From NCBI RefSeq assembly GCF_043497005.1, contig NZ_JBIEKE010000001.1, forward strand, positions 1,054,001 to 1,118,000: a DNA stretch of 64,000 bases. Direction: 5' to 3'. Shown one piece after another: positions 34,895 to 42,840 of this stretch. The notes beneath the pieces are model-generated. The model worked only from the letters and a program-made list of their open reading frames with translations. It did not search any database and was not told the DNA's origin. Both the position numbers and the translations under genes were made by a program. Within the stretch, counting starts at the first letter, position 1. Each line of letters begins with the position of its first letter. Origin of the DNA: Halobacillus_A sp043497005. Lineage in GTDB: Bacteria; Bacillota; Bacilli; Bacillales; Halobacillaceae.

Positions 34895-35650
34895 ATGTTT
34901 CAACTCGAAGGAAAAGTTGCGATGATTACAGGAGGAAGTAAAGGAATTGGATTAGGGATGGCCCATTGTCTCGGTCGAATGGGGGCGAAGCTGGCCATCT
35001 CCAGCCGCGGGTTGGACGACTTAGAGAATGCGGAAAAAGAGCTATCCAATGAAGGATATGACGTGATGGCTACATCAGTGGATGTCACGAATAAAGAGAG
35101 TGTGAACGCATGGGTCGACGAAGTGGTCGGGCAATTTGGTGAAGTCCACATCCTCGTGAACAATGCGGGGACGAACATTCGAAAACCGTTGATAGAAGTG
35201 GAAGAAGAAGATTGGGATCGTGTCCTCGATACGAATCTAAAAGGCGTCTTTCTCGTGGGTCAAGCGGTCGCAAAACAATTGATTCATCAAGGGAAAGGCG
35301 GACGTATCATTAACATTTCATCTATTTTTGGAGGTGTAGGAAGCAGCTTTCAAACGAGTTACGCTTCAAGTAAAGGAGGCATCAATCAACTAACGAAAGT
35401 ATGGGCGCATGAATTGGCAGATAAGGATATCAACGTCAACGCCCTAGCACCTGGGTACATAAAAACCCCAATGACAGCCGGATGGCTTGATGATGAAGAA
35501 CGCTGTAGCCAAATTATTAATCAAACGATGGTCAAACGAGTGGGGGAATTACAAGACTTAGAAGGCCCTCTCCTGTTGCTTGCCTCAGATGCTTCGAACT
35601 ATATGACAGGACAAACGATTTATGTTGACGGAGGATGGACTGCACAATAA
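34895..35650 (+). CDS. Short-chain dehydrogenase/reductase
   Basis: 251-residue classical SDR with GGSKGIG cofactor loop, NNAGTNIRK, Ser in NISSIFGG, and YASSKGG active site. An Arg in ISSRGLDD suggests NADP(H). It lies 3 nt after the ligase stop. In a levulinate-type route it would reduce the 4-keto group of levulinyl-CoA as LvaD does, but SDR sequences do not fix the substrate. Confidence 0.82.
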   Translation: MFQLEGKVAMITGGSKGIGLGMAHCLGRMGAKLAISSRGLDDLENAEKELSNEGYDVMATSVDVTNKESVNAWVDEVVGQFGEVHILVNNAGTNIRKPLIEVEEEDWDRVLDTNLKGVFLVGQAVAKQLIHQGKGGRIINISSIFGGVGSSFQTSYASSKGGINQLTKVWAHELADKDINVNALAPGYIKTPMTAGWLDDEERCSQIINQTMVKRVGELQDLEGPLLLLASDASNYMTGQTIYVDGGWTAQ

Positions 35651-35665
35651 TAAGGGGGATAAGGT

Positions 35666-37048
35666 ATGGAACCGACTGCGAAAAAAATGGATTGGCAAGA
35701 GCCGCCGAAATCAAACAACCTCGTTTCAAAGCTGGCAATGTTTTTTGCGAAAATTGCAGAAAAATATTTGCCTGATGCCTTTGTATTTGCTGTGCTTTTA
35801 ACGATTGTCGCCTTTCTTAGCGGGGTATTTATTACTGAAAGTTCTCCATTTGATATGGTGTTACACTGGGGAGATGGATTTTGGGGATTGCTTGAATTTA
35901 CGGCCCAGATCATTACCACGTTTGTTATGAGTTATGCACTTGCTTTAACAAAGCCGGTATCTAACCTGCTTGAGAAAGCGGCGAGTTTGTGTAAAACTTC
36001 GAAATCAGCCATATTAGTCGTAACCTTTTCCTCACTCGTTGCCTCACTCATCAGCTGGGGACTTGGCCTCGTCGTCGCTGGGATTATGGCTCGACTTGTA
36101 GGAAGAAAAGTGACGACCGTTGATTATCGTGTATTAGTTGCGGCTGGCTATTCAGGCTTCGTCATTTGGGAAGGTGGATTATCCTCCTCACCTTCACTTT
36201 TTGTAGCAACAGAAGGGCACAATTTCCAGGACATGGTCGGGCTTATTCCAACGTCAGAGACTTTGTTTTCAATCACAAATATCATACTGGTGCTTGTCAT
36301 TTTCACCACGTTGCCGTTTGTTATGATGCTTATTCACCCGAAGCGCCCCGAAGATCGAATGACAATCGATAAAGAAATGTTAAAAGAAACAAAGATCACC
36401 CATGACCAGGTAAAAACGAAAGACTTACAACCGAACGAAAAATTAGATAACAGCCGATTAATCGTATTAGCGGGTGGTCTGCTGGGATTAACGTATCTCA
36501 TCGCACAATTTTCGATGAATGGGTTTTCCTTAGACTTAAATATCGTAAACTTAATGTTTTTAACCGCTGCGTTACTGTTGTATAGCAACGTAAGCGAATT
36601 AGGGAATGGAATTAAAGCAGCTTCTGGAAGTGTAGGACAGTTCGCGCTTCAATATCCTTTTTATGCAGGAATTATGGGAATGATCAGCGCATCCGGGTTG
36701 GCGATATGGCTATCGACAAACATCGCCAGTGTAGCGAATGAGCAAACCCTTCCCTTCTTTGCCTTTTTATCCTCAGGGTTACTGAACATGTTCGTCCCTT
36801 CAGGAGGAGGTCAATGGGCGGTTCAAGCGCCAATCATGCTGCCAACAGCGATGGATATGGGTGTCGATCCTGCAAAGATTGTTACGGCTGTAGCATGGGG
36901 AGACGCGTGGACAAATATGATTCAACCTTTTTGGGCGGTACCGATGCTTGCAATTGCCGGGCTGCGTATTCGTGACATGATGGGGTTTGCCACCATTACC
37001 TTATTGTATACAGGGGTCATCATAACGATCGTGCTGCTTATTTTTTAA
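35666..37048 (+). CDS. Short-chain fatty acid transporter, AtoE family
   Basis: 460 residues, about ten or more membrane helices. Starts with a soluble segment and LAMFFAKIAEKYLPDAFVFAVLLT, then VIWEGGLSSSPSLFVATEGH and the C-terminal VPSGGGQWAVQAPIMLP and WGDAWTNMIQPFWAVPMLAIAGL, all typical of AtoE. Imports short-chain acids, so it probably brings in the acid activated by the ligase. Starts 15 nt after the SDR stop. Confidence 0.87.
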   Translation: MEPTAKKMDWQEPPKSNNLVSKLAMFFAKIAEKYLPDAFVFAVLLTIVAFLSGVFITESSPFDMVLHWGDGFWGLLEFTAQIITTFVMSYALALTKPVSNLLEKAASLCKTSKSAILVVTFSSLVASLISWGLGLVVAGIMARLVGRKVTTVDYRVLVAAGYSGFVIWEGGLSSSPSLFVATEGHNFQDMVGLIPTSETLFSITNIILVLVIFTTLPFVMMLIHPKRPEDRMTIDKEMLKETKITHDQVKTKDLQPNEKLDNSRLIVLAGGLLGLTYLIAQFSMNGFSLDLNIVNLMFLTAALLLYSNVSELGNGIKAASGSVGQFALQYPFYAGIMGMISASGLAIWLSTNIASVANEQTLPFFAFLSSGLLNMFVPSGGGQWAVQAPIMLPTAMDMGVDPAKIVTAVAWGDAWTNMIQPFWAVPMLAIAGLRIRDMMGFATITLLYTGVIITIVLLIF

Positions 37049-37055
37049 CAAAATA

Positions 37056-37070
37056 AAGAAAGCGTTTACA
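37056..37070 (+). promoter_or_regulatory. Near-consensus cre site
   Basis: AAGAAAGCGTTTACA matches WTGNAANCGNWWNCW except position 2. It lies in the 39-bp gap between the AtoE-type gene and the phosphotransferase gene. One mismatch and the internal position make this uncertain. Confidence 0.4.
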
Positions 37071-37087
37071 ATAAAAGGAGGCATTAG

Positions 37088-38134
37088 ATGGCTGAGCTTA
37101 CGAAACAAGATCGTGAAGAAATTAATTGGGATGGGATAAAGCGGCTGCTGGAGAGGCAAATACCCGAGGCAAAAGGAGAACTGAAGGTGCGACGCTTTTC
37201 AGCCGGATATTCTAACATTACGTATTCTATTGAAGTAGGAGATTGGAAGGGCGTCCTACGCCGACCGCCATTTGGAGAAATTCCGCCACGGGCACACGAT
37301 ATGGAACGAGAGTTTAAGATCCTGGAAAAAATTCATCCTGTTTTTCTTCTAGCTCCTAAGCCGTATGTATATAGTGAGAATCCTTCATTAATGGATAAAC
37401 ACTTTTATGTCATGGAACGTAAAGAGGGCGTCGTCATTGATGATCAGCTGCCAGCTCATTATGATGATATAGAAGGAATACGTAAAATTGTCTCTGAAGC
37501 CGTGGTCGATTCTCTCGTCAAACTTCATTCGATTAATATTTACGACCACCAATTAGCTGATCTAGGAAAGCCGGATGGTTTTTTAGAACGGCAAGTAAAG
37601 GGCTGGATCAAACGCTACAACCGGGCGAAAACCCATGATTACGCCGGGGTAGAAGAAGTGGAAGCCTGGCTGCTCCAGCAACTTCCGGATTCTCCAGTTC
37701 CTACACTTGTGCACAATGATTTTAAACTGAATAATATGATGTTTTCAAAAGAGAATCCTGGTGAAGTCACAGGTGTTTTTGATTGGGAACTGAGCACCAT
37801 TGGCGATCCGTTGACAGATGTAGGAGCAGCACTCGCTTATTGGACGGAACCAGGGGATCCTGAAACTGGTTTAACAGCAGTGACCAAAGAAGAAGGGTTT
37901 CTCTCTCGTAAGCAAATGCTTGAGTTATATGCGGAGAGAAGCGGGAGAGACGTGAGTCAAATTAATTTTTACCTCGTGTTTTCTTTTTATAAAATCGCCA
38001 GCATCCTTCAGCAGATTTATGCTCGATGGAGCAGCGGCGAGCTGCAAGACGACCGCTTTGCAAACTTAGACCAGGGCATTAGTAACTTAATGAAAAAAGC
38101 AGAAGAAACCAGACGTCACCCTATTTATACTTAA
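37088..38134 (+). CDS. Acyl-CoA-linked phosphotransferase (ACAD10/11 / LvaA-type APH family)
   Basis: 348 residues, aminoglycoside-phosphotransferase/choline-kinase fold. RRPPFGEIPPRAHDMEREF is typical of the branch fused to acyl-CoA dehydrogenase in ACAD10/11. Brenner motif HNDFKLNNMMF, and the metal Asp in VFDWELSTIGDPLTDVG. In P. putida LvaA phosphorylates a 4-hydroxyacyl-CoA, and mammalian ACAD11 does the same. Here it is separate from, and 16 nt upstream of, the acyl-CoA dehydrogenase gene, so the two probably work in sequence. Confidence 0.83.
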   Translation: MAELTKQDREEINWDGIKRLLERQIPEAKGELKVRRFSAGYSNITYSIEVGDWKGVLRRPPFGEIPPRAHDMEREFKILEKIHPVFLLAPKPYVYSENPSLMDKHFYVMERKEGVVIDDQLPAHYDDIEGIRKIVSEAVVDSLVKLHSINIYDHQLADLGKPDGFLERQVKGWIKRYNRAKTHDYAGVEEVEAWLLQQLPDSPVPTLVHNDFKLNNMMFSKENPGEVTGVFDWELSTIGDPLTDVGAALAYWTEPGDPETGLTAVTKEEGFLSRKQMLELYAERSGRDVSQINFYLVFSFYKIASILQQIYARWSSGELQDDRFANLDQGISNLMKKAEETRRHPIYT

Positions 38135-38150
38135 AATGGAGGAATAGCCT

Positions 38151-39356
38151 ATGTTAACAACCTTATCACCTAAAATCCAAGACGTTCAGGAAAAACTCAT
38201 TTCTTTTATGGAAGAAGAAGTGTACCCGAATGAAAAACTGTATGAACAGCAATTAAACGAAGCTGACTCACGCTGGACCATCCCGCCGATAATTGAAGAA
38301 TTAAAGGCGAAAGCGAAACGAGAAGGGTTATGGAATTTATTTATAGGAGAAGAGGGTTATGAAACACAGCTGTCAAACTATGAATACGCACACCTTTGTG
38401 AAGTAATGGGGCGCTCTCTAATCGGCCCAGAAGTGTTTAACTGCAATGCTCCCGATACGGGCAATATGGAAGTACTCATGAAATTTGGCACTGATGAGCA
38501 GAAAAGAAGATGGCTGAATCCCCTGCTTGCGGGTGAAATACGATCTTGTTTTACAATGACAGAACCCGATGTTGCCTCATCTGATGCGACCAATATTCAA
38601 AGTTACATCAAGCGTGAAGGAGACGAATACGTCATAAATGCGAGGAAATGGTGGTCCTCAGGAGCCATGGATCCTAGATGTGAGATTGCGATATTCATGG
38701 GAAAAACAGATCCAGATGGTCCTCGTCACCGCCAGCAATCGATGATCCTTGTGCCAATGGATACGCCAGGGGTGGAAGTGAAGCGTCATCTGCCGGTCTT
38801 TGGTTATGATCACGCGCCCCACGGCCACGCAGAAGTTCATTTTACAGACGTTCGCGTACCTGTAGAAAACCTTTTATATGAAGAAGGAGCAGGGTTTGAA
38901 ATTGCGCAGTCCCGATTAGGACCAGGCCGCATCCATCACTGTATGCGAGCGATTGGAGCAGCAGAACGGGCATTGGAACTTATGAATGAGCGAGCGATGC
39001 GAAGAGAAACATTTGGTTCTTCTCTCGCTGAAAAAGGAGTCATTCGCGAACATATCGCTGAATCCCGGATTGAAATTGACCAAGCCCGCCTGCTGACCCT
39101 CCATGCAGCGCAGAAAATGGATGAACACGGGTCAAAAGCAGCAAGAAAAGAAATCGCAATGATTAAAATCGCAGCTCCGCGCGTATCCCTTAACGTCATC
39201 GATCGTGCTATTCAAGTATTTGGAGGGGGAGGGGTTTCGGAAGACTTCCCACTGGCCGCGCACTGGGCCAACGCCCGAACACTCCGCATCGTCGACGGGC
39301 CAGACCAAGTCCACCTGCGCGATATTGGCAGACTTGAATTAAAAAACTATCAATAG
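38151..39356 (+). CDS. Acyl-CoA dehydrogenase family protein (ACAD10/11 / LvaC-type)
   Basis: 401 residues. FAD/CoA features: CFTMTEPDVASSDATN, RKWWSSGAMDPR, ARGP-like RLGPGRIHHCMRAIGAAERAL, and IQVFGGGGVSEDFPLA. At the position where classical dehydrogenases have the catalytic Glu (EGT) the sequence is VDGPDQVHLR, as in the ACAD10/11 branch. It would remove phosphate and rearrange a 4-phospho-acyl-CoA toward a beta-oxidation intermediate. A terminator follows. Confidence 0.85.
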   Translation: MLTTLSPKIQDVQEKLISFMEEEVYPNEKLYEQQLNEADSRWTIPPIIEELKAKAKREGLWNLFIGEEGYETQLSNYEYAHLCEVMGRSLIGPEVFNCNAPDTGNMEVLMKFGTDEQKRRWLNPLLAGEIRSCFTMTEPDVASSDATNIQSYIKREGDEYVINARKWWSSGAMDPRCEIAIFMGKTDPDGPRHRQQSMILVPMDTPGVEVKRHLPVFGYDHAPHGHAEVHFTDVRVPVENLLYEEGAGFEIAQSRLGPGRIHHCMRAIGAAERALELMNERAMRRETFGSSLAEKGVIREHIAESRIEIDQARLLTLHAAQKMDEHGSKAARKEIAMIKIAAPRVSLNVIDRAIQVFGGGGVSEDFPLAAHWANARTLRIVDGPDQVHLRDIGRLELKNYQ

Positions 39357-39374
39357 ATTTCTATCCACTCATCA

Positions 39375-39417
39375 AAAAATCGCCCTAAAGAGATTTCCAC
39401 TCAATAGGGCGATTTTT
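39375..39417 (+). terminator. Rho-independent terminator of the 4-hydroxyacid-type operon
   Basis: AAAAATCGCCCTA (39375-39387) pairs perfectly with TAGGGCGATTTTT (39405-39417), 17-nt loop, ending in a T-run. Confidence 0.92.
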
Positions 39418-39436
39418 GAATTTTTGATAGATTTTT

Positions 39437-39477
39437 GGTACCAGGTACACAAAAATCGACTCTCGGTACCTGGTACA
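39437..39477. repeat. GTACCWGGTAC array, 2 copies
   Basis: Cores at 39438 (A) and 39466 (T), 28 bp apart, inverted. It lies in the gap between two convergent transcription units, flanked by a terminator for each strand. Confidence 0.9.
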
Positions 39478-39489
39478 CTAAAAATGGTA

Positions 39490-39529
39490 AACAACAAAAG
39501 CGCTTTGCAGTTCATTTCTGCAAAGCGCT
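39490..39529 (-). terminator. Rho-independent terminator of the LacI gene
   Basis: AGCGCTTTGCAG (39499-39510) pairs with CTGCAAAGCGCT (39518-39529), 7-nt loop. On the minus strand the stem is followed by TTTTGTTGT. Confidence 0.85.
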
Positions 39530-39542
39530 ATTTTGTATGATT

Positions 39543-40559
39543 TTACTTCTTTTTCTTTGTGGAGTCTCTTTTAATGAGTGTCGCCGGTAATAAAATCTCC
39601 TGATATGGCTGTTCAGGATTATCCATTCTCCAAAACAGCTTTTCCACGGCATTTTGACCAAAATCCTTAAAGCTAATATCCATCGTCGTAATTGATGGAG
39701 TGGATAGTTGAGAGAGCTGACCGTTATCAAAACTACAGACTGAGGCATCACTTGGGACTTGAATCCCGTGTTGCTGTAAACCTGAAGTAATAAGATAGCC
39801 AAGTCCGTCATTGACACAGAACCAGGCAGTCGGCTGTTTCGACAGTTCACCGATAAAATGATTAAGGACGTTATTTTCTTCTGGGGCATCGGTTAGTAAA
39901 AATTCTTGAGTCGGTTCAATCCCGTAATCCTTAAGAGCAAGCAGAAAACCTTCGAGACGTTCCTGATAACTCGGTGAAAAACTTGTATCCCCCACAAAAG
40001 CTATGTTTTCATGGCCGAGCTCAATTAAGTGTTGGACAGCGGTATAGGCGCCAAAACGATTGTTCGTCAGAATGGCGTCAGCATGAATGGTCGGATGATG
40101 ATGATCAATTAAAACAGTTGGGATCCCCGTATCAAGCACCTTTTGAATGTAGTCGTTACTAATATGAGAAAGAATGAGAACGCCGTCCACTTCTTTTTTT
40201 TCAATAAATGAAGGCAGGGTAAGTGACGCTTTTGACTGCTTATTTATAGATTGAATGAGCAGGTTTTTATTTCGTTTATTGACTTCTTCTTCTATTGTTA
40301 AGTAGATTTCCCCAAAAAAGCTTTTCATGGAAAAAGCGAAGTCAGACGCAATGAGGGCAATGTTCCCGCTTTGAACTTGATTATAACTGCGAGTAGTTAC
40401 GGAGCGGTTATATTTATATCCGAGTTCTTTGGCTACTTGATGGACAAGTTTTCTAAGTTCGTCACTTACGCCTGGCTTTCCAGTTAACGCTTGGGAAACC
40501 GAGTTTTTTGATATATTGAGCTGGTCGGCAATGTCTTGCATTGTCACTTTTTTTGCCAT
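39543..40559 (-). CDS. LacI-family transcriptional regulator
   Basis: 338 residues. N-terminal HTH (VTMQDIADQLNISKNSVSQALTGKPGVS, 5-31) and hinge, then a periplasmic-binding-protein-like sugar domain. The segment IDHHHPTIHADAILTNN and the FVGDTSFSPSYQERLEGF strand are typical. It is divergent from the GH130/sugar-importer operon. TGTAAC..GTTAC palindromes at 40590, 40702 and 41757 are its probable operators. Confidence 0.9.
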   Translation of the reverse strand: MAKKVTMQDIADQLNISKNSVSQALTGKPGVSDELRKLVHQVAKELGYKYNRSVTTRSYNQVQSGNIALIASDFAFSMKSFFGEIYLTIEEEVNKRNKNLLIQSINKQSKASLTLPSFIEKKEVDGVLILSHISNDYIQKVLDTGIPTVLIDHHHPTIHADAILTNNRFGAYTAVQHLIELGHENIAFVGDTSFSPSYQERLEGFLLALKDYGIEPTQEFLLTDAPEENNVLNHFIGELSKQPTAWFCVNDGLGYLITSGLQQHGIQVPSDASVCSFDNGQLSQLSTPSITTMDISFKDFGQNAVEKLFWRMDNPEQPYQEILLPATLIKRDSTKKKK

Positions 40560-40589
40560 GAAGGAAACAACCTCTCTCTTAAAACATTT

Positions 40590-40600
40590 TGTAACGTTAC
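40590..40600 (-). promoter_or_regulatory. LacI-type operator near the regulator start
   Basis: TGTAACGTTAC, palindromic around the central CG as expected of LacI-family sites, 31 bp upstream of the LacI start codon; probable autoregulation. Confidence 0.65.
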
Positions 40601-40670
40601 TTTATAATATACTGTATTGTTGATTTAATTACAATTAATTCCTTAAGTCAAGTAAATTACGGATTACATA

Positions 40671-40716
40671 TTGACATTACAAATGCAGAATGTATAATCA
40701 TTTGTAAGGTTACTAA
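40671..40716 (+). promoter_or_regulatory. Sigma-A promoter and operator of the GH130 operon
   Basis: TTGACA (40671-40676), 16-bp spacer, TATAAT (40693-40698), and the operator-like TTGTAAGGTTACTAA (40702-40716) directly downstream where repressor would block initiation. A weaker TTTGTAATGTAAT lies at 40741-40753. Confidence 0.75.
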
Positions 40717-40803
40717 ACAAGATAGTAAAGGGATAATAATTTTGTAATGTAATGACGAGTTATTTTGAAAAGGCTTACAAAATGGATGGAGGAATGAAGG
40801 TTG

Positions 40804-41895
40804 ATGAATGTGACACGGCTGGAACGCAACCCGTTAATTACACCGGCAGACGTTACTCCTTATCACGATGATCATGAAGTGATAGGAGTGTTTAACGCAG
40901 GGGTGGCGGAGTATGAAGGGGAAACACTTCTCTTATTAAGAGTAGCAGAACGTCCAATTACGAACAATCCTGCAATTGTAAAAGCGCCAATTATTGATTT
41001 TAGTGAAGGAGAAGGGAAGCTTCATCTTATTGAGCTTCATGAAGATGACTCAACCTATGATTTCACGGATCCGCGTACGATTCGCTATCAGGATAAGGAT
41101 TCGACAGCTTACTTAACATCGCTTTCGTATATCCGGTTGGCAAGAAGTGCAGATGGTGAAGATTTCACTGTTGATGAGGAACCGTTTATATATCCTGAAA
41201 CGAAACATGAGGCATGGGGCGTTGAAGATCCGCGAGTGACTCAGATCGACGATACATATTACATCCAGTACAGTGCGGTCTCAGAAGTAGGTGTAGGAGT
41301 CGGGCTGATCTCAACGAAGGATTTTGTATCATATGAACGTCACGGATTGATGCTTCATCCCGAAAACAAAGATGTAGCGATTTTTCCTGAAAAAATTAAC
41401 GGAAAATATTATACGCTGCATCGACCGGTCCCTAAGGGTATTGGGCGTCCGGAAATTTGGATCGCAGAGTCTGACAACCTTATTCACTGGGGAAACCACC
41501 AGCACCTTTTAGGCTTAAGTGAAGATGGCTGGGACAGTGGTCGAATTGGCGGAGGCGCCATTCCTTTTAAAACGGAAGAAGGCTGGATTGAAATTTATCA
41601 TGCGGCCGATAAAAATGACCGTTACTGTTTAGGCGCTGTCCTGCTAGATCTTGAAAACCCAGCAAAGGTACTGGCGAAAACAAATGAGCCTCTTTTAGTT
41701 CCAGAGGCTGATTATGAAGTGAGTGGATTTTTTAGTCAAGTTGTTTTCAGTTGTGGTGTAACGTTACAAAATCGTAACATCAGGATGTATTACGGAGTGG
41801 CTGACACGTCGATGGCCGCAGCGGATATGAGTGTAGATGATATTTTAGCGCAGCTTACCTATATGAAGGTTCCTGAAGGTGGGACGATTGAATGA
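40804..41895 (+). CDS. GH130-family glycoside phosphorylase
   Basis: 363 residues, five-bladed beta-propeller. The N-terminal RLERNPLITPADV and FNAGVAEYEGETLLLLRV, the EDPRV motif holding the likely general acid Asp, and EIYHAADKNDRYCLGAVLLDLENP fit GH130 beta-mannoside phosphorylases. It would split an imported beta-mannosyl oligosaccharide with phosphate. ATG at 40804 sits behind GGAGGAATGAAGG. It overlaps the next gene (ATGA) and contains a perfect TGTAACGTTACA palindrome at 41757. Confidence 0.85.
   Translation: MNVTRLERNPLITPADVTPYHDDHEVIGVFNAGVAEYEGETLLLLRVAERPITNNPAIVKAPIIDFSEGEGKLHLIELHEDDSTYDFTDPRTIRYQDKDSTAYLTSLSYIRLARSADGEDFTVDEEPFIYPETKHEAWGVEDPRVTQIDDTYYIQYSAVSEVGVGVGLISTKDFVSYERHGLMLHPENKDVAIFPEKINGKYYTLHRPVPKGIGRPEIWIAESDNLIHWGNHQHLLGLSEDGWDSGRIGGGAIPFKTEEGWIEIYHAADKNDRYCLGAVLLDLENPAKVLAKTNEPLLVPEADYEVSGFFSQVVFSCGVTLQNRNIRMYYGVADTSMAAADMSVDDILAQLTYMKVPEGGTIE
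41757..41768 (+). promoter_or_regulatory. Intragenic LacI-type operator
   Basis: TGTAACGTTACA, a perfect 12-bp palindrome inside the GH130 coding sequence and the best version of the operator in the region, about 1.06 kb from the promoter operator. It could support repression by DNA looping, as lacO2 does. Confidence 0.55.
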
Positions 41896-42803
41896 CGTAT
41901 ACCGTTCATCGATTGCTAGATGCGTACGATCGCCAGGAAGGTGCAAAACAAGCGGAAAAGCTAGAGTTTACCGGCGTGGGGGAGAGAGATGTTTACAATA
42001 TCACAGCTCCTTTTACCGATGAAGGGGAAGCGGTCATCGCCGGGCGAGTGGAAGGCCGAGATACCGAGTATTCTGATGTTTACTTTTTTGTAAAAAGAAA
42101 CGGAAAATGGGAGCCTCGACCGGACGCCCCAACCTTTGAACTGCAGGATCCATTTGTTGCTCGAATCCATGGTCAGATCGTTTTTGGCGGGGTGAAAGTT
42201 ACACCTGATCCCGAAGATGCGAGCAGGTTAACGTGGAAAACGGTGTTCTATAAAGGAGAGAGCGTTCGAAAGCTGAAGTTTTTCGCCGCGGGACCTGAAG
42301 GCATGAAGGATATTCGTTTACTGGAGTTACAGGACGAAACGATTGGTGTTTTTACCCGTCCGCAGGGTGAAAAAGGCGGCCGTGGGAAAATAGGATTTAC
42401 GAGAATTAATTCGTTATTTGACCTTACTCCAGAAAAAATAGAGAGAGCTCCACTTATTGAATCTCACTTTATCGAGGAAGAGTGGGGAGGAGCGAATGAG
42501 CTTTACCTGCTGGCTAATGGAGAGATCGGAGTACTTGGCCATATCGCTCAGTTTGATAAGGAAGGGAACCGTCATTATTATCCAATCGCATGTACCTATG
42601 ATAGGCACACCAATCGATTTACAAAGATGAAGATTATAGCGACACGGAGGGATTTTCCTAAAGGAGAAGCGAAACGCCCAGATCTTACGGATGTTTTATT
42701 TAGTGGAGGATTAGTATTTTTAGACAATGGAGAAGCCGAACTTTATGTCGGGGTGAGTGATGCTGAAGCTCATAAGGCGACTGTGCCAAATCCATTTATT
42801 TAA
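41892..42803 (+). CDS. DUF1861-family beta-propeller protein
   Basis: 303 residues. It begins VHRLLDAYDRQEGAKQAEKLEFTGVGERDVYNITAPF and has propeller-like strands (FELQDPFVARIHGQIVFGGV, LYLLANGEIGVLGHIAQFD). I recall this as the DUF1861/MTP-1-like family, related in fold to GH43/GH130 proteins; activity is not known to me. ATG overlaps the GH130 stop by 4 nt, so the two are coupled and may act on the same saccharide. Confidence 0.7.
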   Translation: MTYTVHRLLDAYDRQEGAKQAEKLEFTGVGERDVYNITAPFTDEGEAVIAGRVEGRDTEYSDVYFFVKRNGKWEPRPDAPTFELQDPFVARIHGQIVFGGVKVTPDPEDASRLTWKTVFYKGESVRKLKFFAAGPEGMKDIRLLELQDETIGVFTRPQGEKGGRGKIGFTRINSLFDLTPEKIERAPLIESHFIEEEWGGANELYLLANGEIGVLGHIAQFDKEGNRHYYPIACTYDRHTNRFTKMKIIATRRDFPKGEAKRPDLTDVLFSGGLVFLDNGEAELYVGVSDAEAHKATVPNPFI

Positions 42804-42840
42804 TAGTGAAGGCGATTACAAAAAAGAGAGGGGAATTTAA

